A stretch of DNA of 64,000 nt, from NCBI RefSeq assembly GCF_000764305.2, contig NW_025947279.1, forward strand, positions 186,001 through 250,000. The letters run 5' to 3'. The position numbers and the translations under genes were made by a program. This DNA is from Hyalella azteca. Its lineage: Eukaryota > Arthropoda > Malacostraca > Amphipoda > Hyalellidae. This document shows, one piece after another, positions 1 through 12,898 of the stretch (positions are counted from its first letter, which is position 1; each line of letters begins with the position of its first letter). Under the pieces are notes generated by a model. That model searched no databases. It was not told where the DNA came from and worked only from the letters and a program-made list of their open reading frames with translations.

Positions 1-1760
1 CAGTACAGTCATCTTAGTCAAAGTACTAACCCGCAATACGATCACATAAAGATTCAAAAGCATTTTTTGAGAAGCGATCTCGCCGCATGAATTCTTGAAA
101 ATAGGAATTTAAAAAAATTATTCTCTAAAGGATTATCCAGTAATGGGGTGCGTTTTATTAACAAGGTCATACTGGGGTGCTTATTCCTAACAAAAAACGA
201 AAGATAATGTACTGCTTAATAATAATTTAATGTACTGCCTAATACAATAGTTAGCCTATTTGGAAGAGAGCCTTCCAGATGTTGTGTTTCTGATAACAGT
301 TACAAAATTAACGTTATAAGTTGTTAACCCTTTAAGCAGCAAGCTTTTACGTTTTTAGTTTGTGCATATTTCTGTATTCACTTGTTATCATTTAGATTTA
401 TTAACATTGTCGAGAATTTCTTATGGCTGTCGGGATTTATTCTCCAACCTTGAATATTGAACGGCTAATGCATCTAGTTTTACCATAAGAGGTTATCAAA
501 TGCGAGGCATAAAAAGTGGGCATTCTGTGATGCAACAACGAAATTCTTCCTCTGTATACTCTAATTTTTCGATATTCGTTCATGGTTTGAATTATTTATC
601 TGAACGGCGTTATATGTGAATTATATGGTAATCTAAATAACTGCAAGTATTCAGCCCTAACTGAACTATTTGCAAAAATTCTGTGATTTCACATAATTGT
701 ACATGTATATCAGCCCTGATTAATTCAGTACTTACGGGAATATTTGGGTCATTGTCAAAAAAACTAACAACTAAAAACACTTTTCCGTTTTAACGCTATT
801 GCCGTGTATACTAAGAATGCAAATTTATTTATCCTAGTTATTGCCATTAAATCTTCATGTTTTGTTCAATATCTTTTCTTCCAGAGTACTTCCTATATCT
901 GATGCAAAAATTCGTAACATTTACCTCGTCTCACGCTCAGTTAGGGTGATTATAAAATTCATAGGATGCTTGTACCACTCGGTAGAATATGTTCCTGTTC
1001 TCATGCACAGAACAAAACCAAAAGTAGATAGCGCAAAACTTTACCGAATTTTTGTTATTTCTGTAGTGTGTGATGAAAGGCATTTAAATTGTAGCGAGGT
1101 TTTTTATAGTGATGTTATATTTAATTTACGTTGATATCTGAGACGTAAGAATTTTCAGCCATTGCATTTTTACAGCATTGGCCACTTATCCCTCTTATTT
1201 TTGTTCATGGGATACTGACGTCATGAATGTCATTGCTCCTCATTTTGCCTCGAGCAGGAGAACGTTTATAAAATATCGACGGGATACAAGATACGTTGAA
1301 AAACTTAGAGAAGCGGGATAAGGGCCAGGAGTATGGAGCAGCCAGGAAAAAAGGGGCTTTAATATCGTGTTATAATCTTTTATAACTATCTACAGACCGC
1401 GTGACAACGTGATAAGAGTGGTGATAGACTTGACAGAGATAATATTATAAGCTATTTTGTCCCGGTATGAGGTGTGCATTAACATTGCTTTCACATTTTA
1501 TGTAACCGCACATTGAGAATCAAAGTTAAATCCATTTAATATTTTAAACAATGAGCTTACAAGTAATCTCCGGTCAGCCCACACTGCGCGGCACAAGCTG
1601 CACAGAGCGCCATCAGCCCCATTAGGCACTAAAATTAAAGAAAATACTCGCTTGCACGTCCCACTCAATGTAAGGAACACGTTTATTTCAAAATTAAAAT
1701 TTCAAAAATTTAAATTTCAAATTTTCAAAATTGAAACTGCTCTTAGAAACGACGGGTTGG
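1..1760. other. AT-rich intergenic stretch, no gene recognised
   Basis: No open frame here has a signal peptide, a recognisable domain or convincing splice sites. A frame near 1498-1680 on the minus strand is slightly richer in GC but resembles no family. Nothing can be annotated with support. Confidence 0.5.
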
Positions 1761-1763
1761 GTA

Positions 1764-2100
1764 TACGTTACGTGACTTGGCTTCAGTCCGAAAATAACGT
1801 CGCAATAAGATTAAATGTAATCTCGCACGTAACGTAAGAAATGAAGTCCGTAGCGTGCATAACCTGCACCGCGTACGAATGACGTGCATCACTTTTATCA
1901 CGGAAAACTAACGTACTTCACGTACATCACAAATAACGACGTCACAAACATCAGCTACAACTAACGTGCATCGCGTACTTTACATACATTTCTGAAAAAA
2001 ACGTACGTCATGTACAGCACTTCCAAATAACGTAGGTCACAGACGTCACGTACCTCACGAACAAGTAACGAACGTCATGTAAATCACGAGCAAATAACGA
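1764..2100. repeat. Degenerate ACGT-rich repeat tract
   Basis: The tetramer ACGT recurs throughout this tract, mostly inside diverged copies of a short motif resembling TAACGTGCATCAC. Copies are spaced irregularly, roughly every 25-35 bases, with GACGTCAC variants. CG dinucleotides are far denser than in the flanks. It looks like an old, decayed minisatellite; no coding frame runs through it. Confidence 0.6.
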
Positions 2101-4030
2101 GTTTGGAATCTTTTTTCATTCTTAATTCATTTATAAAATATCCAAGCAAACCGCACTAACACTAATATCATAGCTTCCAAAACTAGCTAATTCAGCAGAG
2201 AGACATACTTGGGATTGAACAGCGTCTTCCAGTATAGAGTAACTTGGAAAATTCATTTATCGCCTCGTGTAAAGACTCTTCACCTGTTCTTTTGAAATTA
2301 TTTTGAATTGAAAGGTCATGCTCATCCTCAAAATATTCCTTTACTCGTTATTTGTAGCTTCTTCATGTCAAACCATTATGTAATTAAATTCCAATTCAGA
2401 ATAGAACTTCTCTGTGAATGAAAATTTGATTTAAAGATCAATTTGAAACGGAGCCTAGAAAATAATTGTACAAGATCGCAGAATATTAGAAAACCGTCAT
2501 TAATCATAGTCAATTCTTATGATAAGATTTAATAAAGCATTGTTCGTAGTTTTCAGTCACTTTCTGCATTTCTCTGTATTTTCCACCCTTGTCTTTAAGG
2601 AAAAATTTACAAACATTTTTAAAATAGAATCTTATTATTAAAAAAAAAACTCGTCATTGGTTAAAAAAATCCTCCAGTGATTCAAGTTCATCTATTTCAC
2701 CTAAACACTGGGCATTGACATGTAGGTTTAGTATTCTGAATGTTGATATATAGTTTTTAGTAAGAAACTAACTTACTTAAAAACAAAGCTTTAAGATCTA
2801 TGAGAATCGCTTGCAATGTTTTGAGATCCGTTTCAATACAATCGAATTACATTTTGAATAATTACAATGCTATTGAGAATTATTAAGAAACCTAATTTCC
2901 ATTCTGTTTTTTAAATTGTGCTGCAAACAACATGAGCTCTATAAAAAATATAATAGCGTTTTTACTACCATGGTGCTATGTAAGTGTGGATAAATTACAT
3001 CATTGCCACTGTATCCAAGTTTCACTCAAATTAAAATTAAAAAAAAAATAATAACACTAGAATCAACACGCTTGAGGTAACAAAAAGTTTAAGGCAAATA
3101 AACAGGCTTTGATGTGTATAGTTTAAATCACATTGGATTGATCAAATGCCGAAATACGCTATATAATTAGCGAGGATCTGAATTGTCTGATTTTTACGCT
3201 TTTGCATTTACGTAATAGACTTGATACAGAAGATGCAGTAAACAGTGTAATTAAATTTACTTAAGATAAGTATCACGAACACAAAAAGATGACTCGCGAT
3301 TTAAAGTCTCGGTTTGACAATGTCTTGAGGTTTTGCACTCGCTGGTGTAGCTTTTAACATATTTTGACAAGAATAATGTTTTATGTGCTTAAGAGGTAAG
3401 TAAAGATCGATCCTGCTAAATTTTCAAAAATTTTACTGAACACTTTCAGAGTAAATCCGCTATTACTATTGAGACTATAACACTGGTAAAACTATTATAA
3501 TTTAGCCTTAACAATAACTGTTGAGTCATTTTCTCTTCAGACGACTAACTAGCGTTATTTTTCCAGTTGTGTCATACTCCATGAAAACTTGTTCCAGGAG
3601 TTCATTCTTCATCCTGTAGAATTCACAATTATTAAAGAGGATCTTGCATTTCCTAAAATTAAATTTTTATGATTAATATGAACATTTATGGCTTCAGTTA
3701 ATACATTGACGTGTTTATTATTATAGAAATCGGTAGGAGTCAATTAAAATCAATGCTGCTGGAAATTAATTTGTTGGAAAGATTTGTGCAAACTTTAACT
3801 AAATCGATTACGTTTTTGGTATCAATGGTATTTAATCTCAAGTCCGTGGAGCATTGATTCGAGTAAAAATAATGATGAAAATAGATTAATCATAAAATTA
3901 ATAGTCAATGTTGGTCAATAATTCGTTAGCAATTAAATCAGGCCAGTATTTTCGAATGAAACATTCTATCATAATTCACTTCACTGCACAATAGTCAGTA
4001 AATCATGTATTCCGGAGAATTTTATGCATC
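2101..4030. other. AT-rich intergenic stretch, nothing recognised
   Basis: Low-GC sequence with A/T runs and stops in every frame. I see no promoter, splice-flanked exon, transposon terminus or tandem array that I can support. Confidence 0.5.
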
Positions 4031-4032
4031 TC

Positions 4033-4309
4033 ATCACATCACAATTAAGGAATTGTGTACTTTCAACACATAAGGACATCAAAGGTGAATTTTAACTCAA
4101 AAAATACTGTAAACTTTACAGCTTGACGTTTTTATTTGAGTGCAGCAACCTTATAAGTGCAGCTTTGAATATCACATCACAATTAAGGAATTGTAGACTT
4201 TCAAAACATTACGAAATCAAAAGTGAATTTTAGCGCAGAAAAATACCGGAAACTTTGAGATGAAATTTTATATTTGAGTACAGTAACCTTGTAAGTGCAG
4301 CTTTGAAGT
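4033..4309. repeat. Two-copy tandem duplication, 138-bp period
   Basis: Copy 1 begins at 4033 and copy 2 at 4171; both start ATCACATCACAATTAAGG and end with AAGTGCAGCTTTGAA. The copies differ by scattered substitutions and small indels. The array abuts the stop codon of gene A on the minus strand, at the point where A loses similarity to its paralogues. The duplication or its source may therefore have replaced the normal 3' part of that gene. Confidence 0.8.
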
Positions 4310-6223
4310 TTAGTCGTCTGTTTGGCTAGGAGAAGAAGGACAGCGTGTGGGAGTGAGACGTCGTTGTCCTGGGAACCTGCGTCGTGTGGTGATGAGTTGT
4401 GGAGCTGCCGAACAAATGGCCACCACTGCCACCAAGAGCACCATCAGCACCTGCATCACACCAGCACATTAATGGTGCTATAGTAGCATAACATTTTATT
4501 GGACCTAATGTTATCTCTTGAGTCACGCCAAATGGCCATCACCGCCATCAACACCTGCATCACACCAGCACATTAATGGTGCTAGTCGCCAGAGCTAGGC
4601 AGGGCTACTTTGAAATGTAGCGGCCGCTACCGCTACCGCTACATGCTCTAAATGTAGCGGGCGCTACCGCTACCGCTACAGTTTCTTAAATGTAGCGCCG
4701 CTACCGCTACATGTAGCGCGCTACTGCCCACCTCTGGTAACAACTAACATGTTGACACTAGTAACTGGCTGAGGTTGACAACATAACACTGAAATCTTTC
4801 GTAGAGTTTTATTCTGTAATTTATATTATGTATGTGTCATGCTGTTTTTAAATAATATTTAATACTATTAAGTAAAATCTAAAGGCTTTATCTATAAATG
4901 TAGCGGTAGTGTCTACCGCTACATTGCCTTAAATGTAGCGCCGCTACCGCTACCGCTACTGAAAATGTAGCGCGCTACTGCCCACCTCTGCTAGTGGCAT
5001 AACATTTTATTGGACCTCATGTTATCTCTTGAGTCACGCCAAATGGCCATCACAGCCATCAGCACCACCTGCATCATACCAACACATTTATGCTTCTATG
5101 TGCGTTAAATTTTACTGGATTGGTTAGTCCACATGAATCATGTTATAGCAGCCACTTGCGTGCATTTCGGTTAACATTCACACCCGTCAAAAAAAAACAT
5201 TAAATCATCCAATGTACAATATTTCACCTATCATTTGAGGCAGGAACTATTAAAATGGGAATAAAATTTTGTTTCAAATAAATTACCGGTTACGTACAAG
5301 AGGAAGTACATATCGGTGCCAAATTTTTTTATAATTAATTTTAAGACTTCGGGTATGAAGAGATCACACCTCCCAGTCTGAGCACAACTTGATTTTTATC
5401 TGAGCTTTTTTTCTCTTACCACCGGTTGTTTCACATTTTAATTTCTAGCTCACTCTCACCAGCCGGTGGTTGTGTTGTGTGAAAGAAGAGAATCGGCGCC
5501 AATGTTTTAAATCTTTTTTTTTTTCAACACTTATGGCGTAAATGTGGAAATAGATATAAAAAAAATCTATATGAAAATTACAGACTTTTTTACCGTATTT
5601 AAAATCTGTAAGGAAATGTGAATTGAATTTCATCAGCTACCGCTGTAGACTTTAAGAAATTCCGTATATTGTGTAATATTTTTATGCCTTATATTCTCCG
5701 GCTGCTCTTTGCAGCAATTTCCATATAATTTTGGACTGGTGTTTCTACGACTAAATGGGTATGGGCCGTGTGGCGTATTAAAAGTGAATCCGGAGTTTTA
5801 GTGATGTACTGCAACATCTCTATAGACTTGATAACATCCTATAAAAAGAAGTCATCAAAGTATATGATGAAACTTTGAGATGCTCTATAACTCTGACTTC
5901 TATATATGCTTGGTAAAAGATAAAATTATCATTAAGATTGAAACTATTATCACCTATTTTAACCAGTTCTCTAATTCTACAAGTAAACTTATACAGAGAA
6001 GGGATTTCTCCAATCCTTTTCACATAAATTATCATCAGTATAATTGGCCAAGCATGTACATCTTTATAAGTTTTTCCAATCAAGAATTGTGCGCAAGAAA
6101 TTTCTATGACGTTTAATTTTTCTACGACGAACATGACGAAGCCTACTTTTTCTTTAACAATTTCTTTGCTTATAATGACATGTGTTAAATTTTTATCAGT
6201 GGACTCACCCGTGAGAAATTCAT
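4310..6223 (-). CDS. Gene A: basic secreted peptide, RKFPGQRRLG family, replaced C-terminus (possible pseudogene)
   Basis: Spliced model: coding exon 2 at 6209-6223 gives MNFSR and ends at a GTGAGT donor in phase 0; exon 3 at 4310-4450 follows a TGATGCAG acceptor. The product is 51 residues. It has a signal peptide with a VLMVLLVAVVAICSA core, an APQL mature start and the family core RRRFPGQRRL. After the core the shared TNYG and FGKxG segments are missing. They are replaced by a Ser/Pro tail with one cysteine, ending SQTDD, just where a 138-bp duplication begins. No exon 4 was found. Promoter and untranslated exon 1 lie near 7026-7077. Two truncated copies of the exon 3 start sit in its intron. 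The frame is open and could be expressed, but loss of the conserved C-terminus suggests decay or a changed function. Confidence 0.6.
4451..5105 (-). repeat. Triplicated acceptor and exon 3 start of gene A
   Basis: On the minus strand, the block comprising the end of the intron, the acceptor and about 26 bases of exon 3 occurs three times. Copies start at 4450 (the functional exon), 4554 and 5068. The two upstream copies read VLMAVMAIW and then run into a shared non-exonic sequence ending AATAAAATGTTATG. The spacing is 104 bp for the first pair and 514 bp for the second. The excess equals the hAT-like insertion and its target duplication at 4582-4998. Both extra copies keep an AG acceptor, so they could act as decoy splice sites. 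Confidence 0.75.
4590..4990. mobile_element. Non-autonomous hAT-like element (MITE), 401 bp
   Basis: The right end reads as CAGAGGTGGGCAGTAGCGCG on the minus strand, and the left end is the imperfect match CAGAGCTAGGCAGGGCTAC. The flanks CTAGTCGC and CTAGTGGC form an 8-bp near-identical target duplication, which is typical of the hAT superfamily. Subterminal blocks repeat GTAGCGG/CCGCTAC motifs. A second right-end-like terminus at 4715-4735 implies an internal or nested copy. There is no transposase frame. Confidence 0.75.
5106..6208 (-). other. Intron of gene A between exons 2 and 3
   Basis: AT-rich sequence with no retained exon that I can support, apart from the decoy exon starts and the hAT-like element further downstream. 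Short frames near 5445-5633 and 5820-6134 have no signal peptide or conserved motif. Confidence 0.5.
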
Positions 6224-7025
6224 TGCGTCTGTCGCTGGTTGTTTTATGAGGTGAAGTTTCGAAGCCTAGAAAAATAAATATTCTGAATCAATGAGTGAAC
6301 CTAGAAACAGGGTATTGTATTCCTTGCATAACTTTATAAGAAATAAAAAGTATCGGCATCTTGTCCTTTCATTCATCAAAGGCAAATTTTATTCGTCTGA
6401 AATTGTAAACTAGGTTTTGATTTTGGCTTCAAATTAAAAAAATTCAAGTATTATTAAATAAACCTTTAAGATTTGATTTCAGATTTATGATTACTACAAT
6501 AGTTGGTTTTGTATTTGTTTACTCGGGTATCATCAAACCAAATTATTTAAGGTCAAGACATTTCATGATATGCGTTGGTAATTATTGATTTTTTATAAAT
6601 TACCGGCTACATTTTGTAAACGGATATGGGCTAATTAATAAATGATCAAATTCAATTTAATACGTGCGTTTTATTGATTACATTCTATTTTGGTAAAATT
6701 TATAGGGCTTTTTAATGAAAAGTCTTAAATATTAGGTTGATCATGGGTTACACCCAGTCGACGCTATGAGCTATGAGATTTGTGTCTGTAAAATGGGTGA
6801 TGTTAATCATTATTTGAATGAATGTGAGTATCGGGCATTCTTAGTTTCTTGAGAATTAAATTCCAACAGTAGAAACAAATTTAATGGCTATCGGTTTTCT
6901 TATTCATTGTAAATTTTTCTTTGAAAACGAAGCGAGTCGAAACAAGAAAATTCTACTCACGAATGCGCTATCAAATCGTTCCGTGGTAGAAATTGAAGCT
7001 GACTGCACCAGAAGGTCGTACTCAC

Positions 7026-7077
7026 ACTAGCTCTGATCGATGTCTGTTTGTAGAGAGGATTCTGTCCCCTTTATATA
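7026..7077 (-). promoter_or_regulatory. Promoter and untranslated exon 1 of gene A
   Basis: Reading the minus strand, TATATAAAGG begins at 7077 and a probable start site lies near 7045. A short untranslated exon ends at 7026 before a GTGAGT donor. The segment TCAGAGCTAGTGTGAGT matches the equivalent part of gene B (TCAGAGCTCGTGTGAGT) at 16 of 17 positions. This identifies the promoter by paralogy. The start site is inferred from TATA spacing only. Confidence 0.65.
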
Positions 7078-8175
7078 CATATACCCTCAGACAGTCGCCG
7101 GACTTTGAGTGACGGGAGCAACACACAAGCAAACGGTAAATCACAGCCTCGGGCATATGATACTTCATGAAAAACTCGACTCCCTCAACAGCGTGTTTAG
7201 CTAGACGCCATCCAGCTAGTCAACGTCAATCAGAACATGCATTAATGCTTTGAATGCTAAAGTGTCTTTTAAGCGCAGCTTTCTTATGGTGTTTTTTGCA
7301 AAGGAGCTAAGGCTGGGACTTCTTCGATCTTTTTTTGCGTATGGATAGTGGTAAACTGAAGGATTTCAAATTTCGAAGTTGACAGTGACTTCAGAATCAC
7401 ACTGTAACTACGCGAGTGCTGATGGATAACGATAACTACACAAATTTTCAATTTATTTTTATTTTAGCGTGTACGTGCTTATATATTTTGCGATTGACAT
7501 ATACTCATTAAAAGTTTTAAAAAAATAATAATGTGCATCAAATCGGTTACATACATACGTATCTAATGTCAAAATAATTATATTTTAACATCAATAATTA
7601 CAAACAAAAATTTTGGAGTCATGTTGCTATATTGTTTGTATTTGACAAAAAGTATGATATTATAGAAAATTTCAATATTTTAAAAATAGCTTCGTGCAAA
7701 TAATTGCAGTTAATACGCAAAAAAACTTTCACTTGCAGAACTTTGTGAAATCAAGGTTTGTAACTATTTTTCGTCGATAAAAAGTGGATAAAAAATTCCT
7801 CTCAAAATCTCGTTAGTCTTCGAGTTCAAGTTTGACGTGCAGTCCAGTTTTTATTTTCATCTCTACAAATTCACCACGACTTATAGTTATTTACAATTCA
7901 AATTATATTATATAGATCATTGTTCATATTATTTTTATATTAGTGCTGCTGTATAGAGAACATTATTTATGCTGGAAGATTGTCGCTTGATCGAAATATC
8001 ATGCATAAATCCAGAAGTCTCAAAGCTCTTCATCGAAGGAAACATGCACATTTTCAACAAATACAAAACCAACATTCTTAAGACTCACATCAAAAATTTG
8101 TCTTCACAATACATACAAGCAAGAAAAAATTAACACATTTTGCATTTACGACATAATGCAATGTAATGCAAAAGG

Positions 8176-8279
8176 TACTCGTATGACGTCATTTGAACAA
8201 TTTTTTCGTAGTAAGTACTCGTATGACGTCATTTGAACAATTTTTTCGTAGTAAGTACTCGTATGACGTCATTTGAACA
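8176..8279. repeat. Three tandem 40-bp repeats, each with a perfect CRE (TGACGTCA)
   Basis: Units begin at 8176, 8216 and 8256 (the last is partial) and are almost identical. Each holds the palindrome TGACGTCA, at 8184, 8224 and 8264. This octamer is the full consensus for CREB/ATF-type bZIP factors. The array lies about 1.1 kb upstream of the promoter of gene A on the minus strand, so it may be an enhancer. No nearer promoter is apparent. Confidence 0.8.
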
Positions 8280-9506
8280 TATATACTAGATTATTTGTCG
8301 ATTCGCAATGAACACACGCATTAACGTGAATCGTTTATTTACTTACATAAGCGACAAATTAAGTGACATTAAACATTTGTTTCAAGATAATTTAGCAAAG
8401 GAATATTTTAAACGCGATTATAACAGTCATTAAGGGCGAACACACTGCAGATTTCAACTTTCTTTATAATAAGAATAAACTTTTAAAAAGCCAACAATTA
8501 ATATTTTACTAATCTTTCTCGATAAAAGTGGCGTTCTATAGATTTAAGTTATACTATATTATTTAATCAGCCAATTGAAAGGGAATAAGTTATTTGGAAC
8601 TGTATGTTATTAATAAGCTTCTACATATGAAAATAACATCTGAGTATTTAAATTTTTAAATAAACCACCTGAAACTAAGATGAAAGTATAGTTTTTTTTT
8701 ATCATTTTTACTCAACAAATATGATACTTGTCTTGACCTTTATCAATATCTACAGTAATGATGATGTTGAGTTTGTTTTAGCAACATCCGGACATCTCTA
8801 CTTGAACAGAGAATCGAAAGCCTTTCGATATAATGTTTTATGCATTACACTGAGAGATTTTACCTAAATTCCATCCCAAAAAAAAAACAATTAAAAATAT
8901 CTGAAGGAAAATCTATAGAAATTGAATATTAAAAGAAAAATTTCAAGACCGCGTCATTAAAAAGACAGCGATATTATTCCCGGCTCAAAACATCGTCTCG
9001 CCATAGAGTACGAACCCGTTCAAGGTGACGCAAGACAAACAAAAACTGGTGAGGTTACTATATACATATATTCCGCATTCTACTCTCCATCCAGCCAGCC
9101 ATCATTGTTTACAATAAGTCCGATAAAGGCCGGGTTCTCAAGTACCCTATACTGCCGGGCACGTGCCAGGCATATGCCAGTCACGGTCCAGTCCAACATT
9201 CTTTAATTAATTCTTTTCTTTTTGAATAAATTTTAATCTAGTCACTTTAAAGGCTAAACGTTTAAATTTATAGAGGGAAAACGAGCATCCTGATTCGTTA
9301 TTACTGTTTAACTGTGCAATAATTTTGACATTTACCCTTCTCTGGATCTGTAATGTTGAGAGACCTTGTAAATTCGAAATTGTATGTTTTCCAGTAACAT
9401 TAGACCACGTGAATTAAATAAAAATTCTCAAATTTTTGGAAGAGATTCATGAATAAATTAAATTTGGTTCATTTAATTACGGTATATCATAAGGTGATAA
9501 CATAAA

Positions 9507-9539
<33 letters not shown>

Positions 9540-12500
9540 CTCAGGCTCTTTGAATTTATTATTCTTCAATGCACAGACGAGCGAAGTGCCGATCGTAAAA
9601 CAAGCCTTTGAAATCCGCAAATCCGTAATTCTAGACTCTAACTGCTAACTTTAATTCTTCCGTACAGCTGAAGTGCGATTTTCGGTGCAGAAGGCGATAG
9701 CGACTCCATCGTTTCATGCACGAGCATCCCTGGACAGATGAATGTTCTCGATTACGATGGTGATGTCTGTATGGTGCTGCTGACAACCTTGTAAAGCTGT
9801 AGTATAACACTTCACTTAGCGGTCGCATTGCTGGTGTGGCTATCTATAATGTGCTCAATGATTATACATGCAATTTTAACTGTTCAATCAATTTGTTTAA
9901 CTATTTTTCAACCAAAAATTTGTACGCAATATGTGACGATGAAGAAGAAGTGCTCGCTCAATCGGATAAAGCAATGCTGTTACTTCCGGGTACCTTGATT
10001 CTCTTTCGATTGAGTTCCGTTCCTTGTCTGTTTAGGAAGTTTCTCCACAGTCAGTCAGGAGTCGAATGCAGTGGGGAAGAATGGTTCGGCAAAGCTCTGC
10101 AGCTGTCCAGGCCAGTCTAGGAGATGCGGATTTAATGTTAAAGTGAACTATTCATTATGCCTGTTATTAATAAACGTCTAATTACCCCAAAGTAAAAAAC
10201 TATCGACGCCGCGTAAGAAACAAGCACTTTCAACATTTGTCGATTTATACAGGTATGCATCACCATTAACCATATTGACTGCATTAACCGATATCACTTC
10301 AGCTTGACATACAGTACGTGGCGTCTTAGACGTTGTCGACAAATGCACAACATTTGTAACTATAATTAAGAATGAAACTGAATGATTAATCAAGTGCAGG
10401 TGATCATGCTGTATCCACCTGTGGGGGGAAAATTTCATATGCTTCATTACACATGCTAACCTGTCTGCGCCTGTTGTAAACAATTAGCAAATATAAAGTT
10501 TTCTCATGCAGTGACAAATGACTATTTGGATTTTTTTAGCCATGAAATGGACAACTTTACACTGCAATCTAAATATAATCATGTTCTGATATTTTTAATT
10601 CAACTCCACACCCAGTGATAAATCATCATAACAAAAATACATACTCTTCTTCATTAAAATACATCATCTACTGAATTGACTTTCTGCATGCATATACAGC
10701 CTCAAAAGATTCTGGCAGATTAATTGCTCAAGTAATTCCTCAAAGTAATTTATTGTAAGTGAATTCAACAGTCAATATCGTTCACCAATGAAAAAAATTC
10801 ACCTGCTATAGTGAAATTTATGGTAATTTTTATTATATGCTATAGTAAATTTATGCCTAGGTTATGAATCAAAGGTCACAGGAATGAAGGAAGAGCGCAT
10901 TAAGACACAAAACAACTCTCGTGCTCGCGACGTACTATATAAGTAACTGCCTCGACCACGCTCTGGCCCGCGCGTACGCGACAATAGAGAACATATTACC
11001 TTTAAAAACTTGTCTGTCTAATAATTATTTTTGTCAGATTAAAATTTTACTATAATACGTGTTATGAAGAATTTTGGTTACGAATCAAATGCTGACAGAA
11101 ACATAAAAATTAAAAATTCATCGCGCTACTCACTATCACCTTTACTAGTTTGATGCGAGCATCGAGTCTTCTTATGTTCTTGACTATAGTTACAATGCAC
11201 ATGTACGTTAATTGGGTAACAACATAAGAACCTCTAAAAAAATGAAAATAGCATTATATCACTTCCATGCATTTATGAGCATGAATGTAATTTTGAGAAA
11301 TTGATTAGGATTGAGTTAGCCTTAGATATACAAAAGTTAGACTTAGATATACAAAGTTCTATCCTTGCATTTCTTATCGATTCCTAACAAATTTAATCGA
11401 TCATCAACAGGAAGTTTCTTTGGTAAATGATATTAGTAGCGAAGATTAATAAATTCAATATCTTACTCTTGAATTTAGGCTGGAAATGAGAGAGTGTTAA
11501 GTGCATGAAAGTTTTTACGGTATATAAACATTGAGAATCATTAGAAAAATCTTAACTGTATTTGCACTTGAATTTTATATCTCACACACATATAGTCAAG
11601 AATAATGTAATTGTAAATTTAGAATTTCACTAACATTCAGATTTTTATGAATACAAGTTTTACCCTTCTCAGGTCCGTTGCTTCAATGCTCATGATAACT
11701 GATAATTATATAATGTAATGGTTCAATGCCTAAAGTATCATGCCATTGATTTATTGGTTCGATGCCAAAAATTATTCATTTGTAACATATTAGTTTTATA
11801 CTTGAGATGACTTAAAATAACACTATGGCTTTTTCAATGGTATCCCAATAACATGTTTTTCAAATGTAGACAACTAATATTACTTCCTGTCATAAAAGTT
11901 CAAACGAGTAACTTCCGCCTTGGTGTCATAGAATAAAGTTAGTTATAGGAGGTTTATTACTAATTTTGAAACTATTTAGATTGATAATATGACATTATAT
12001 GATAAAGCTTTCAAAAAATTTGTGAATCCCTTATCTACTCGATGAATCCTACCTATCTCAGGGCGTACGGAGACATTTACAATTATTGTGCTGAACACGT
12101 ATAACCACAACGACGAATATACGTGAATTTTTTGTGTAAATACATTTTTAATTCATTAGGCAATTGATTTTAAATATAACTTTGAATTGTCAACTCCTTT
12201 AATGGGAATTGATTATTACTTTAAATCACTGCGTGTGCCAAACGTCACAACGATCCGACATAGAGCAGCAAGTTCTCACTGTCTTCATGCGTACATAGGC
12301 TCCACGACAAATTATCCAAGAGCACGGTTGTAATTTGTTCAAAGATATATATAAATGTTTTCTTCGAAATATAGGCCCATCTGTTAACATTTTTAGGCTC
12401 TAAATATAATATATCAATTTATTCCTGTATTTAAAGAAATGAGACTGATTCCACACTGATTTTGAAGGAAGTCAAAAACTTCGAAAACATGGAGCCATAT

Positions 12501-12890
12501 GTCCATGTCGAAAGATGTTAACCAATCGAAACAAAAATGATTTGATCTACTACATTAAATAACATTAAGAACTTTCAGTGTCGAATGTCGCCCGTCATCC
12601 CACTACTAAATTTCTATGTGTCGCCAAAAAGGAGCTTACGCTACAATTAAGAGAAGACAATTGCACTGGATCCCAACATTCACTAGCTGTGATAATAAAT
12701 TGCCTTTAAATGCACGTATAATATCAGGTTGTGATTAGCGTTGACTTGGATTGTTTGCTGCCTCTAACTAATCACTGACTTATAAAGATATATATGATTA
12801 TAATCAAGAACATGTAGGAGGATACCGAACGGAACCATTGCTATTGGCTTGCTTCGTACGCCGCTCTCCCATTGAGTTACATGCAGACAG
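8280..12890. other. Intergenic stretch between genes A and B
   Basis: Mostly AT-rich. A somewhat GC-richer patch at 9630-10120 has open frames on both strands (9631-9828 minus, 9836-10120 plus), but neither shows a signal peptide, domain or splice context I trust. A TATATAAG box at 10936 precedes a GC-rich segment and might be another promoter, but no exon could be tied to it. Confidence 0.4.
9509..9537. repeat. (AAT)n microsatellite
   Basis: About nine perfect AAT/TAA units in a row in intergenic sequence. Confidence 0.9.
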
Positions 12891-12898
12891 ACAGAGAG

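Noticed and set aside
1498..1680. Minus-strand frame containing NGADGALCSL, superficially like a shadow of the gene A exon
   Set aside because: Similarity is limited to a few low-complexity codons; no acceptor, APQL or RKFPG core.
9631..10120. GC-richer patch with open frames on both strands (65 and 94 residues)
   Set aside because: No signal peptide, family motif, promoter or splice sites; kept only as a note.
10936..10990. TATATAAG with a GC-rich downstream segment as the promoter of another gene
   Set aside because: No exon or start codon could be linked to it on either strand.
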